From Pezicula radicicola (lineage: Eukaryota; Ascomycota; Leotiomycetes; Helotiales; Dermateaceae): 64,000 nucleotides of DNA. Location: positions 622,766 through 686,765 of the forward strand of contig PDUO01000021.1 in NCBI GenBank assembly GCA_003008705.1, given 5' to 3'. Both the position numbers and the translations under genes were made by a program. This document shows positions 10,221-22,632 of this stretch, piece by piece (within the stretch, counting starts at the first letter, position 1; the number at the start of each line of letters is the position of its first letter). The notes below the pieces were generated by a model. The model had not been told where the DNA came from, did not search any database, and saw nothing but the letters and a program-made list of their open reading frames with translations.

Positions 10221-11862
10221 ATGCCACCCAAGAAAGCAGCCACTGAGGATGTCAAGAACAATGTCGTTGCATTCGGCAGAGTTCGAAAAAACCTGAAGAT
10301 GGGATGCGTTGGCTTGCCAAACGTGGGCAAGTCTTCGTTGTTTAATCTCTTGACAGAGCAGAGTGCCGCTGCTGAGAATTATCCTTTCTGTACTATTGAG
10401 CCCAATGAGGCGAGATGTGCCGTTCCGGATGCTCGATATGTGAGTCCTCAACTTATTTCATTTTGAATATTTTCACACGTGATGTGTCGATTTGGCCGCT
10501 CTTTAGCAAACCATAAGAAGCTTCATTGGCTAATTGAAGAGCTCATCATAGGACTTTTTGTGTGATTTGTGGAAACCTCCGTCTATGTATCCAGCTTACT
10601 TACAGGTAACGGATATTGCGGGACTCATCAAAGGTGCTTCTCAAGGAGAAGGCCTTGGAAATGCATTCCTCTCACATATTCAAGCCGTAGATGGCATGTT
10701 CCATATTGTGAGGTATACATCTATCTACCAAATAGTACTGGATGCGAATTCTCTAACTGTCTCACAGAGCTTTTGATAACGACGAAGTCTTACATGTTGA
10801 TGACTCGATCGATCCCGTCCGGGACTTGAGTCAGTTTTATCTCATTCTCTTGAGATAATGAAATTAATAGGTGTATTATTTAGACACCATTCAGAGCGAG
10901 CTTTGCAAAAAGGATCTCGGTTAGTTCTCAGATTCTCCTCGCTAAGACTTTTACTTATCCCAAATCTACAGATATTCTCCAGAAACAAATTGTTGCTGAG
11001 GAAGCGATTGTCAGAAAGGCTGGAGGCAAGTATAAGATGCTGCCTCTGTTCTACGAAACCACAGCTAAAATTAAGGCTGTGAGTCTTTTTTCCTCAGACC
11101 TCCCCAAATGTTAAGAATAAAGGAAGCTTACATGTATCATGAGAAAGATGTTGGAGAAGGACCAGCCAGTCCGAGATGGAAGTTGGACCCCAGCAGAGAT
11201 CTCTTTGATCAACGAAAAGATCCAGCTCATCACGACTAAGCCAGTAATTTACCTTGTCAACTTGACCATGAAAGATTACCTCAGGCAGAAGAGCAAGTAC
11301 CTGCCACTCATCGCCAAGTGGGTCACAGAGCATGGAGGTGTGCCAAGAGATATTATTCCTTTCTCCATCGAGTTCGAAGAGAAACTTTACAGCATGAAGG
11401 ATGATCCAACCAAGAAAGAGGAGTTCTTGAAAGAAAGCAAGGTCAAGAGCAAGTTGGATAAGATCATCACTGAAGGATTCACCAAGCTCGGTCTGCAATA
11501 CTACTTCACTGCTGGTGAGAAGGAAATTAGATGCTGGACTATTCAAAGAGGATGCTTAGCACCACAAGCTGCCGGAGCAATTCACGGCGACTTCGAAAGA
11601 GGTTTCATCAAAGCCGAAGTCGTTGCTTATCAGGATTTCCACGACCTTTGCGAGGGTGGAAAATCTATGGCTCCTATCAAGGCAGCTGGGAAATATCGAC
11701 AAGAAGGAAAGACCTATGTCGTTCAAGATGGTGATATTCTGCACTTCCAGTTCAGTAAGTCAAAGCTCATTCAGTCACCGTTTCCTCCGTGGGAACTTCG
11801 TTGCACGGCTGCAGGTTCAACAACTGACTGTACATGTAGACGTTGCCCCAACGAAGAAGTAA
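10221..11862 (+). CDS. Obg-like ATPase 1 (OLA1/YchF family), 7 exons
   Basis: Cytosolic P-loop NTPase of the TRAFAC YchF subfamily, which prefers ATP and is associated with ribosomes, translation and stress control. Exons: 10221-10439, 10552-10712, 10768-10829, 10884-10919, 10972-11078, 11148-11754 and 11840-11862. The coding total is 1215 nt, 404 aa. Features: G1 loop [25 protein letters not shown] switch region, G3 [16 protein letters not shown] in place of the usual NKxD (as in YchF), a coiled-coil stretch, and a TGS-domain end [20 protein letters not shown] then [14 protein letters not shown]. The acceptor of exon 6 (AAAG/ATG) is the least certain boundary, but it restores the expected [12 protein letters not shown] reading. 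The gene is tail to tail with the permease, 55 bp apart. Confidence 0.96.
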
Positions 11863-11917
11863 ATTATCTATATCTATATATACCTCATTTATGACTCATA
11901 TATGCCAACCTCGTTAC

Positions 11918-13813
11918 CTACCATAACTGGATGAAAGTCACAAACCTCCTCCAAGCAGGCAGAGTCTCGTAAGCATGAAGTGTCTGAATTTCTTCTTCGG
12001 TCAAAGGTCTCCTTCCAGTTTGCAAATCAACAGTCAAAGGATCACGGATCTTTGTTCTGAAGATTAACTTGTAACCAATACCCGAGAAGACGATCAATAG
12101 AAGACCGATCATGTACTCGAAAAATGAATATGCGGATGGTTTGTCAGATCCCTATCTATATTAGCATTTTTTTAACAGTTTGAATGACAAGTTCTCTCAC
12201 AATTGGGTATAGGGCGAGATAGACCGAGCAGCCAGTAAACAGTGAGCAGCAAGTCAACAGCCAAATGGGTGGAAGTGGCCAGAACGAGCATTTCCATGCG
12301 TATTCCTGAGCAAACAGCGGATCGTTTTGAGCCTTCAACGCCGCACGGAAGTGGAAAGATGTAATGGCAATCACCACCCATACCATAAAATATGCCGTAC
12401 TAGCGATATTCGCCAACCAGGTAAATACTGTAATACCACCAGCACTCAAATTCATATAGGTCAAAGCAACGGCCGCGAGGGTAGTCATTATGAGCGCTCC
12501 TCTTGGACGACCCTTACTATCAACTTTTGCAACCCATGCTGGGATCAAACGCTGATGCGACATTGATCGAAGAATCCGAGATGCTACGTATATACTCTCT
12601 GCTCCAATAGCGGCTACTGCGAAAAGTATGACAACATTGAGAAATTCTGGGAGGCCTGCGATTCCAGCCGTGTTCAGTGCAATTACAAAAGGTGAAGCTG
12701 CGATTCCGGTTCCACCGAATAGATGACTATCAGTTGGAGAAACGAGAAGGCCGATGAAGAGTACGCTGATGAGGTAGACTACTGACACTCGGATTGGAAC
12801 CAAGAAGGCGGCATGTGCGATGGAGTATCGTGGCGACTGTGCCTCGCCAGCCAGGAAACCAGTAAAAGTATTGTCTGTTATCATGGTCAGCTACTATTGA
12901 CAAGTCAACCACTTGGACATGTCACATATACTAACCTCCAATAGCCAAAACCGCAAGTAGTGCACTGTTACCAAAACCTTTAAAGCCGTTTCGGAATGCC
13001 AAATCACCTTGCCACGTCTCTTCATGATGAAGTGTTCCCTTCGGACCAGCCCCGAGCACCATAGCCAATCCAGCAATCATGAAAATAAACAAGGCGATGA
13101 CTTTAAGGATAGAAGTGCAATATTCAAACCAAGCAAACCATTTACTCGGCAAACTAAAAATAATAGCCATAACAACCAAAAAAACAGTTACTACAAACCA
13201 AGTCAGCTAAAAACCCCTCAAACCAGAAATCAAAGAAGAAAGAGAAAATAAAAACTCTTACACCAAACTGCCTCATTGATCTTATTCTCAGCCCAATAAT
13301 TAACAATAACAGAAAAGAACTTAGCCTCCGCAGCAACAATAGCCGTCCAACCAAGCCACATAGAAAAACCAGCCGCAAATGCAAGAGCAGGATCTACAAA
13401 GCGATCTGCATAATCGATGAAATTGCCTGATGTTGGGAAGGCAATTGTCATCTCGCTGACGGTTTGTAACATTGCGAATACACAACTACATACGACTGCG
13501 AAACCGAGGAACATTCCTGCTGGTCCTCCATCTCGAAGGTTTTTACCTGTTGAGATGAAGAGTCCTGCTCCGATTTGTCCTCCTAATGAGATGATCTGGA
13601 AATTATTAGCTAGGGTTGTTTTTGTAATTTTGTTGCGTGCTTGTATGAGAAACTTACGTGGATTTGTCTCGCCGAGAAGCTCCTTTTGTATTCTCCATCT
13701 TTAATTTCTAATTCGTTGGAGGATTCATATGGAATTGATTCTTCTAAACTAGAATCTCCATTATCGTTTCCTAGAGCTTGGGTTTGGCTTTTGGAGGAGA
13801 TCTTGTCTGCCAT
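11918..13813 (-). CDS. Amino-acid permease (APC superfamily, YAT family), 5 exons
   Basis: Plasma-membrane amino-acid/proton symporter with about 12 helices. Exons on the minus strand: 13813-13658, 13595-13262, 13190-12936, 12874-12201 and 12151-11918, totalling 1653 nt (550 aa). The hydrophilic N-terminus is Ser/Glu-rich and precedes FSARQIHIISLGGQIGAGLF, the conserved first helix with the substrate-binding GAG loop. Other landmarks are SEMTIAFPTSGNF, GDNTFTGFLAGEA, ESIYVASRIL and the C-terminal ending in ETLPAWRRF. The exact substrate is not readable from the sequence; the closest feel is to dicarboxylic or general amino-acid permeases. The third intron-exon junction uses the acceptor after TTTGTAG, the choice that keeps the frame open. 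Confidence 0.93.
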
Positions 13814-16434
13814 TGCGAGGTAGCTAGTTGCTAGTGCCACACACTTCCAAAGCGAAGACAAAAAGTAGGGGAAGAAAAAATCGAACGATTCTTTGAGCAC
13901 ATAATTACACGAAGAGAGGGTGTACCCATACTAATAGTGTCACCTTATCTTGGAGGCAGATGCTGCATCGACTCCTTTTCTTGATATTTTCAAACTCAGC
14001 GCATCGACTTGCCTGTATGTTGAGTGCCGGAATCCTTACCCGGCTTATCCCTGATGATGATCATTATTACCCGTGTTCATACCTCATTGAGGAGATCGGA
14101 GCTTGCAGAGTTGAAGAGTGGTGTTCTGTTATCTTCGATTCAAAAGTGGAGGTCTGAAAGGCAACTCGATCCGCCGATCTGCTTGTGGTCACGTGTCTTA
14201 CCTCGGCTTTAAGCGACCATCAAAAAGTTGTTGACGCAACTGTAGGGATGCAGACAACTTCAGGGCTACTATGGCTCGAAAAGAGAAAGTTTTCTCTCTT
14301 GCCGGTGGTTGAAAAGGGGTCAGCAAGCGAGGATCTCTTGTATCAGACTCAAGATCATACATAACCGGAAGTACTTCACCCACCCAACTACGAATCTACT
14401 GATCTGAGGTTTTCATAAGATTGATAGTCGGAAAGGCCCTTCCTAGCTAATATGGTGAGCTACGCCGCCCTACTAGATTAAGTGTAATTTAAGTAACTAA
14501 TACTGCTTTCTATAATATAGACACAGTTCCTATTAATAGATTGTAGTTTCTGGCTTTCACACACAAAAACAAACTTATAAGTGCCTTGAAACGATAGCTC
14601 CAAGGACTATCACTCTAGAGCGACGTGTTACTCGTGCTACAAGGTGAGGCTATACTTATAAGACTATAGGATATATTAGGATACTCGCGTCTAGTTCTCT
14701 GCACGTTTATATCACGTCTACTACTAAGAAAGAAGTAATTTCACAGGCACGATGAATGAGACATGATAATACATTACTTTATATGAGCTTGTCTACATTA
14801 CTTTGCCTTGATTTGTGGAGCGGTAGGTCCTGTTTACTCGTACGTGATTCATTCGAGAATAAGATGTGACGATGGAGAGCAGTAACCCCACTCGAGCAAC
14901 GCTTCAAGACACTTATACAAGAAACTGATCAATCTCGAGTCCAAGAAAGTATTCATGACACAGAAAGCATCATTGAGGCCAATGATAGCTAGCAATGAGT
15001 GCAAGGGATTAGCACAGTTATCTGTTCTCCGGGGATTGATGCATTTGATGTTGAACAGAGAGCCGTGTAGGAGTTTGAGGTATTCCGGAGGTAGCTGGGT
15101 CGTTGGAAAAGACTTAGCTTACTTAGCTCAGTTTGAGATCAGGAAGACAGATAAGAAAGGAAATGGAATTGCCATCAACAATCTGCGTAAGACACATGAA
15201 CTCCCCCTGCCACATCATCTTCTTCGCTCGCTCGTGACTCTTAGAGCTTTGTGTCTTCTGTACAAGTAGAATAGCCACTGCCATACCTCATGTCAATATC
15301 ATTTCTCCTACTTATCTTCCCATTCAGTTACTTTTCTCATCCTCCAGGAGACATGAGCGTATTGAGAAACAGGAAAAAGGACAGACTCACCAACCCCAGA
15401 TCACTCGAAAAGCATCCATAATAGCCAACTCAACAGCATTGTGTTTCCTCTATATGCCTCTTATACCGCGGAAAGTCCCCAATCCACCCTAGGTACTGAA
15501 TGATGTAATATATAGCGCTAGAACCCGTCCTTTCTTGGAGAGCTGTAAATTTATAGATAGAAGCGCTGGCCCGAAGATCGCTGGATTAGAATGATGCCCA
15601 CATTGTGTGATTACTTTATCAGAACAAGAAGAGAGATCTAAAAGTCGAAAGAAGAAAAATCGAACGTCATTTGACGAGACCTGCGAATTGAAATGACGAT
15701 GAAGGAACAGACAGAACGGCTTCGATCTTCTTGGAACTTTAACAAAGAACCGTGCTGGATTTCCCTGAGACAGACTGGCCAAGTGTAACGTGGGCGAGGA
15801 GCCAACAGATTTGCAGTACTTCGAAGGACGGTTGAAGGCTCAAAGCACGCCCGTGGAATTTTTAGTCATGATTCGATCCTACTCTGCTATCTGTAGACCT
15901 TGCCGAGAAAACTTCGTAGCAACGCAGCGGGCCCTTCCGAGCCGGTCTGGGCTAGTAAAATACAAAGATGATGTATTTGAGAAGTCTCACGCTGTAAAGA
16001 CCTAATCCCTCCAAGTAGCAGCCCGAAAGCACCCAAACGCATCTCAGGAAACGCCATCTAGCCTCACCTCTACAGTACATCACTGCCTAGTTTGGCATGA
16101 ATAAGTTCATTTAGTATGGGTGAGTTGTAGCTGTCCGCCATAATGGCCCATCGAAAACCCAGAGCATTCGGTACTAAAGCTATTGACTCATGAGCACGTC
16201 AGCTGAACAGTGCAAGATATTACAATCTTACAATAAGTATTTCTGCCTCAATCACAAAGACAAATGACCATACTATGTTGTATATCCCCGTCCTTGCTCT
16301 CAAAACCAATTTCCCGGCCCTAACTCGGGCGCTCTTGCTGGATATTGCTTGAAGGTAGACGTCGCGAGACAAAGCAATATTTGTCGCATATGATCATAGA
16401 CTGCGCATAGGATGCCGTCAGGGTGGCATGAATC
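13814..16434. other. long intergenic region, no gene recognised
   Basis: About 2.6 kb without a recognisable gene. Several open frames of 60-104 codons occur but lack family features or convincing starts. Around 14480 there is agattaagtg followed by taatttaagtaac, resembling the core of the MITE family seen at 7.9 and 61.7 kb. Overall it looks like decayed intergenic or transposon-derived sequence. Confidence 0.45.
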
Positions 16435-17513
16435 TCAGGTCCAACCAAGCTTGAAAGGATACGGAGCATAGTATTCTGGGGGATATATGTCAACCCTGTG
16501 GTGCAGCACGGCCTTCTTTACAGCGGCTGCCGTTGCAAATGGTTCGATCTTGCCTTGTGCCTGTGCACGCGCCAATTGTTCTTCTCCATAATCCTGCGCT
16601 TCTCTCTCCCACTTCATGAACGGATGATCTAGTTCCCTCGATATATAAGGCCCTGCTATAACAGATTCTGGAAAGAAGGCTTCTTCACGCAGTAGAAGGT
16701 TGGCCACGAAATAGACGCCAACTTGTAGAGGGACTCGAATAATATCAATAGTCCCTATGTCTTCACTTCTTGCAAGAGGTAAGGCTTTATCCTTTAAAGA
16801 CTCGAAGCTAATAGTGCGCTAAGCCTATTTTCGTGACCCGTTCGGGCTAATAGAATACTCTGGTTCTGGGCAACATCGTTGTAGTGACGGAAGCCATCTA
16901 CGTGCTTCTCAGTGGCCACGGACTTGTACTCGTCGAACACTACTATAAGTGCTTCGCAAATTGAATGCAGTTTAAAGTATCTTGGGTCCGGCCAGGGCTC
17001 GCACATTTTGATAAGGGCATCAGCTCTGTTGTTTTCTTCTAGCGTCTTTCGAACCTGGGCGCAAATATGCTCGTGCGCTCGTAGTATCCCTGGGACTGTC
17101 TTTGCATATTCGTCCCCAACGCTTACAGGAACAGCAAAGAATTCGTCAAGTTGTATTTGTGGTTCCCTGCCTAGAGCATCGGACCAAGCATTCCAGATAC
17201 TGCCTAGGATTACCGGCCCATGGCGACCGACTATGTCAGTTGCTGACTGAGTCCAGTAGAATACTGTGGCTTTGTTGTAGAATAGGTATTCCTTCCATGT
17301 ATCGATGTACGGTATTTTACGGCCTCGTTTTTGGGGGTTCTGGGTGCTGTCGAGTCTAAGCATTTTATGATCGGGGTGAAGTGGATTAGGAGGTGACCAG
17401 ATGTGCTCGAGCTCAAGTCGATATTCGTCATTTTTTGTTATGAACCAGTCTCGTCTAAGGTCCTCCCTCGCCTGTGCGACGACTTCTGGTGAGAGGAGTG
17501 GTGATATATCCAT
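16435..17513 (-). pseudogene. Unrecognised 359-codon gene with one frameshift
   Basis: From ATG at 17513 the frame runs 239 codons to a TAA at 16796-16794. Shifting by one base at that point (near ASSL/KDKALPLARSED) continues without a stop through VPLQVGVYFVANLLLREEAF to a stop at 16435. The span is 1079 nt, exactly one base short of 360 codons. No intron can explain the junction. The protein is soluble, Trp/Tyr-rich and helical (EYRLELEHIWSPP, YWTQSATDIVGRHGPV, EHICAQVRKTLEENN), with no signal peptide. I do not recognise the family. Either the gene is freshly inactivated or the base is a sequence error; the intact flanking frames favour a recent event. Confidence 0.6.
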
Positions 17514-18995
17514 AGTTGACTCGCAGGTCTCTCCAGTCTTAATGTTCCTTTTAGTCTTGATGTTTGGGAATATTTCCTAGGGTATTGTTTCGGCTCCTGA
17601 ATCGTAAACCTCGATTCCTAGAGACTGATCGCCGAGGTGTCACAACGGCTAGAGGGCTTGCTGTCGCAACCAGAAGTAATGCACCTTCTTGGCTGCAGTT
17701 TGTCGCAGGTATGCGCAAATTTTGACCGGCCTTGGGTTAGAAAGTGTGACGGATGAATGATGCAGAATATCCTTTGCCAAAGTTGCGCGAAATAGATTCC
17801 GTTTGCCGTAGCACAAGAAGCAGGTGAGATGGTGTATCGTATTCGCTTTGTCTATGACGGTGACTCGAATTGGGATTAGGACTAGCTAGAACACTACCTA
17901 CGTGACCATGCTTCAAAAGGGATGACTCGATGCCGACTAGTTAAAATCCTGCAGGACAAACGTAGCTTAGTCATTCATCAAAGCGACAGTGTTGCTGAGA
18001 TTCAACAAAGGTCCCAAGAAACCTCCCACTATCGCCAGCGAGGGCGAACAGCGATACCTTCTGCACATGGTGAAGGGATCAGGAAGAATTTCACTCTATG
18101 TGGTAGCAGAAAAAACAATCAAATATCCAAGCATTGATAGATCGACATAACGAACGTATCACCCTAAAATAGGAGATCTCACCCAGGAGGCTTCTCTAGT
18201 CTCTAGAATTTCTATAGAAACTGGAATTGGGACCCTCTCCAGGCCGAAATAAGTGGCCCGTTTTGACACAGGGCTACAACACCAAAATGTCGCGTTATTT
18301 GTACTTTAATAATATTTATTTTTAATAATAAATAGACTAGAGAATAACTCAGCGCATATGCAATAGCTATATAATTTTTATATTTTTTTTAGGAGGGTCC
18401 AGTTACTCTTCCAACTCTTAAGAACTTCTTAAGCCATAGGTTTAGAGCATACGGAGACTGGTACTACCATTTACGCCCTGAACTTTTGAGTGCAACTCTA
18501 CTCACAAGAACCTTTGATTGTGAGACAGACTATAAAACTTTGCGGAAACATGACTACTATATTGTACCGCGTATTATAAGCTTTCTGTAGAATTCCACTG
18601 GAAATTCCGAGATTTCTAGTTTGTAGAGGCAAATATAATAAGAGGATAGCTTTACCTACTACAAAGTAATGAAGACGAAACAAATATAACTGAAGCACAA
18701 ATGATAGTGATTATGAGCTTACTATTACTTCAAAAGCACCGGGCCGAGCTCCGTATCAAATATCTCGAGTCCTGCTGACATCTGCTCGGAAGCGGAAACG
18801 GATACGGAAGCGGACTCTGAGGAACGATATCCGAAATTCACACTTTGGTGCAGCATGTGGAATTAAGCCTGCCTTGACAAAAGTAGTTGTATTTCATTTT
18901 TGAGTCTATACTCCATACTCTCAAACAAATAATAGATGGAATACAGTCTAGTGAGTAGCCTCATGAACCAAAGATCTCGATGTAAAATCTCAAAA
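17514..18995. other. intergenic with possible transposon remnant
   Basis: No gene recognised. It contains a low-GC tract near 18300-18400 and the candidate inverted-repeat element at 18224-18404. A short run of near-identical ggaagcgga/cggatacgg units lies at about 18788-18818. Confidence 0.45.
18224..18404. repeat. Candidate MITE-like remnant
   Basis: The left end reads attgggaccctctccaggcc and continues with cgaaataagtggcccg. The right end reads aggagggtccagtt, whose complement (aactggaccctcct) resembles the left end. The interior is AT-rich. Only about 14 bp of the right repeat is recognisable, so this is tentative. Confidence 0.35.
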
Positions 18996-20500
18996 TTAAG
19001 CAGCTGCTTTACTAGCCACATCAATCTTCATGTCATACCTAGCATACGTTAGAACCCACCTCATAAAAAGCCAAATCATCAAGGTAAACTTACATATTCA
19101 TCTCCTCAATGGTCAACTTATCCGTCTCACTCGCAACCCTATAAACCGGATTCTTCGTATTACTAGAAAACCCAATCCGCTCATTAATATTAACCCTCGC
19201 TCTAGCCGAAGCAGCCTGAACACGAGTAGCTCTTGGTTTCCTAATCCTCTCATAAAGTTTCAACCCCTCGCCAATATTCTCAGTAAAAGAATACTTATCA
19301 CTAAAGATGATACCAAGAGCAGCAGCATCTTCAATAGCTTGACAAGCACCTTGACTTTGATCAGGCATCATAGGATGTGCAGCATCACCCATAATACAAG
19401 CAACACCCTTCTGCCAATAAGGATATGGTTCATGTACCCATAATCTCCAAGGCTTAATATCCCAGGAGTTCTTGAACACGGCTAGTAATTCTGGATCAAG
19501 GTCTGGAAAGGGTTTGAGAAGTTCTTCCATTGTTGCATTGTAACTCCATCCTTCTGTTGCGTGTGCGTTTAGTTCGGTTGGGAAGAAACAGTAGAAGGAG
19601 TTGAGTTCTAGGTTTCGACATGGTGAGTAGACGATCTTGCGAATGTCTTCGCCTCCCCAGTATTCTATGGCGCTGTTCTCGGTGTAATCTTTCAATCCGA
19701 GTTCGACTGTCTTTTCTTTGGTTATGATGCAGTGTAAGCAGGTTGATGTCGATAACTTCTTATCTGGATTGATCCCCAGAATCTTTCGTACGGAGGACTA
19801 ACAATTGCGTGTGAGTTCAACATAAACTCAAGCAGGAAATTGAAAACTTACGCCAATACCATCACATCCTATAACGAAGTCGTGTTTTTTGGTGCTCCCA
19901 TTAGCGAAAGTAATGAGACCAGTTTCGAGATTAATATCAGTGCAAGCATGGTTAACCACAAGTTTAGCTGGTTCTCCTTCCCCAGCACCAGTTGCCGAAT
20001 CCATCAACATCTCATGCATATTAACCCTGTGAAACATGTTATACACCTACAAACGAACAGTCAGTAAAAACCCCTCTAACCGAAAAAGCCACAAAGAAAG
20101 AAATTATAGAAAAGTACTCACATAACCCCATTTATCCTTATAATCATGCAGATCATAAGTATCAATAACCTTTCCAGTAGACCAATCATGTCTAATAAGA
20201 TTCTGAAGTATAACAGGCTTCCCAATACTAATATTGACATTCCATTCTTCTAACCATCTCGTCCCATTCGCTGCACAACTAATCGAAGCACCAACTTCCC
20301 CAGCGAAGTCAGCTCGTTCGTATATTGTTACCTTGTGTCCGGCACGACGAAGAGATGTTGCTGCTGCAAGACCACCTAGGTAGATAAAGATTAGCAGGAA
20401 TATGATACCTTTTCGACGGTATATGCGCCTAACCAATTCCGCCTCCGATGATGGCTACATCAAGTTGATGCCATGTTTGACTACTTGAAACACTGCCCAT
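18996..20500 (-). CDS. Class A FAD monooxygenase (salicylate hydroxylase-like), 5 exons
   Basis: NAD(P)H-dependent flavoprotein aromatic hydroxylase family. Exons on the minus strand: 20500-20434, 20375-20122, 20046-19852, 19797-19094 and 19038-18996. They total 1263 nt (420 aa). The N-terminal Rossmann motif IGGGIGGLAAATSLRRAGH binds the ADP of FAD; its glycines are split by intron 1. The DG motif CDGIGSSVRK is present, and the second FAD motif reads IMGDAAHPMMPDQSQGACQA, followed by EDAAAL. The helical C-terminus ends AASKAAA-like (VASKAAA). No signal peptide or membrane helix is seen. Its neighbours (AhpD-like protein, Zn2Cys6 factor, DAO oxidase) suggest a small catabolic cluster. The substrate is probably an aromatic or heteroaromatic acid; that is inference from the family. 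Confidence 0.92.
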
Positions 20501-21576
20501 TTTGAATGATGTTGTGCTTCGAATGCTTTGAATAGCTTAAAGATGATGGGATTGTGATTTGTTTTGAAGCTTGATTATTAGTGGTGGGGCATCACATCTT
20601 TATAATATGCCGCGGATAGCCTTCTAGGGTGCGGCCCGCCTGTCGGGTACGGAACCGGTCCACGGATGAGATCCGCACCTTGAATACGAGTGAGATAAGG
20701 CCATCGATATAGCTAGAATGCTCTAAAGTTAAAATAAATGAATAGTACGATGAAAGCTTATGTGTAAAGATGCGAAAGGTAAGGTCGGCTTTAACTCCGA
20801 GATATTCATTTTCGCTACTCCATACCTGAGGGAAGTTGCTCGCTTAATTCGCCTACTTACTAAAACCCGAAATTAAGATACATACAGTATCCCCCCCTGG
20901 ATAAATGTAAATTCTATATTTAATGCTTAGTGAAACTAGCCACTTATAGAGGAATTGTAGTGGCATTTTATCTCCCGTAATTTTATATGTAAATATCTCT
21001 AATCTACTAATACTCTTAAAGTTAAGGTAGATCTATAGATAACACCTTACTTTTTAATTTATAACCTATTCTTTAAAAGTTTCCTTTATCTATTATGCAA
21101 TTTATATAGATTACTAATATAAAATATACTTTTTAGGCAATAATATAGTTAAGGGCAGAGTTACTACCTTCTAAATAGAGGTATAATAGTAATTACAATA
21201 TTTAGGTTATTTAAAGGTTATCCGAGGTTTCTACAGCAATAATTTTTCCCTAGTATTTTAGCATAGCCAAGTCCGCCAAGGTGCTATATAGAATTTACAT
21301 TTATCCCGGGGGGATACTATACTATGATCTATATCTTCGGAAATGTACCGGTAAATAGTAGAGCGAGTTCCCGAGAAACTATTAGAGTTGTCAAGCGAAT
21401 GCGTTGCATGATGCGAACCATGCTACAAACATTTACCAATCATTTTCTCGCCTTAACGACGTCTTAGAATAATCAGCCTCGCGATCCCTTCGCACTTTTC
21501 CTCTTCCATCAATCTTTGATATATCTTCCCTCACAATTCCCACTTTATTTCTCAACCATCTAAAAGAAAAACAACC
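20501..21576. other. divergent promoter region holding an inverted-repeat element
   Basis: Region between the minus-strand monooxygenase and the plus-strand AhpD-like gene. No gene is recognised. Its centre is the element at 20886-21317, so the two promoters have been pushed apart by about 430 bp of insertion. Confidence 0.5.
20886..21317. mobile_element. Non-autonomous DNA transposon / MITE with about 31 bp terminal inverted repeats
   Basis: The left end reads agtatccccccctggataaa and continues tgtaaattctata. The right end, read on the opposite strand, is agtatccccccgggataaat, continuing gtaaattctata. The two arms differ only around the C-run. The roughly 430 bp element is strongly AT-rich and holds no coding frame. 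TA occurs just outside both ends, compatible with a Tc1/mariner- or pogo-type target duplication, but the precise boundary cannot be fixed from one copy. Confidence 0.72.
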
Positions 21577-22229
21577 ATGCCACATATTTCCCTCCCTGGG
21601 GTTCTCCCAGGCATGCTCAGCCTAAGAGCCTATCGACCTGATTTACTCGCAGATCTGGTTCTCAGGGAACGCAGACCGGGACTCAATTACGCAGACCGCG
21701 AGTTAATTGCAGCTTCTGTCTCAGCACAAAATAAATGTTCCTACTGTTTCGGCATGAGTAAGCTTCATCATTCTGACTTTCATGATCCTACCGCTGAGTT
21801 CACAATCCATTGGTCCATAATGCAATTTCCGCAGCACATTCCGCAGAACATGGCATACACAAGTTGCACAACTCCACCAGCTCTTCAACTAAACAGTCCC
21901 CTCCCACAACACCCAAATTACAATCATTCTTACATATAGCGAGACTAGTAACTGAAAGTGGCAAGCACGTAACGAATGAGGCTATTCAAGAAGCTAAGAA
22001 ACATGGAGCTACTGATATGGATATCCTTGATGTCGTGTTTATTGCGAGTATGTTTCGTATGTTTAATCGATATGTAGATGGTTTGGGAACTTCTATGCCT
22101 TGTGATTTCGAAAAGGATGATCCTGAGACTTTTAATAATGCGGAGAAGATGATTAGGGAGAGGGGTTATGCGGTAAGGGTTCCTGGTGTGGTAAGTGAAG
22201 AGGTGGGAACTAGTAGGGATAGAGAATGA
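21577..22229 (+). CDS. AhpD-like / carboxymuconolactone decarboxylase family protein, 2 exons
   Basis: Member of the AhpD-like fold, which includes alkylhydroperoxidases and carboxymuconolactone decarboxylases. Exon 1 is 21577-21757 and exon 2 probably 21799-22229, giving 203 aa in frame. The intron is then only 41 nt, which is short even for fungi, so the acceptor is uncertain. The redox motif CSYC is preceded by the usual acidic helix (YADRELIAASVSAQNKCSYC). The second half carries the helical signature VTNEAIQEAKKHGATDMDILDVV, given here in two parts (VTNEAIQEAKKHGATD, MDILDVVFIASMF). The usual His three residues after CxxC is replaced or displaced in this model (CSYCFGMIH). It lies between the monooxygenase and the transcription factor and may act with them in aromatic or peroxide metabolism. 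Confidence 0.82.
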
Positions 22230-22632
22230 GCCATCGTTCAAGTGCTTAAAAGCTCTGGCACTTATTCTGAGACTACTGCTAGTGGCAACTGACTACCTTG
22301 TGCTTTATGCGTTAAAAGGGTTTTATGCTTCAAGTCAACAAACTTATAGATTATGCAAATTATGAAATTGTTATTGATATTGAGTCTATTGCCCTATTCT
22401 CATTTCACTAAGACCAAGTGAGTGATAGCCAGTGAATGAGGTTCGCTTTCTAGGCGACTTAACTAGATTCAGCAGGCTATTATCAAAGTGTTGTCTAGTA
22501 TAGAAGAGTGAGCTGTGGGTATCTTTTGATTACATTACACATTAATGGCTTATTACAGGTAAGACGCCAATATAAAAAAGACCACGTAAAAACAAGTTTT
22601 TAGCGCCACTACCACGAGAGGTCCTTGAGTTC
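22230..22632. other. intergenic, convergent 3' ends
   Basis: About 400 bp between convergent genes. No gene seen. Confidence 0.5.

Noticed and set aside
13230..13384. Apparent frameshift in the permease at the intron near 13200
   Set aside because: Using the acceptor after TTTGTAG (exon starting at 13190) restores AVWLTVFLVVMAIIF with a continuous frame, so the gene is intact.
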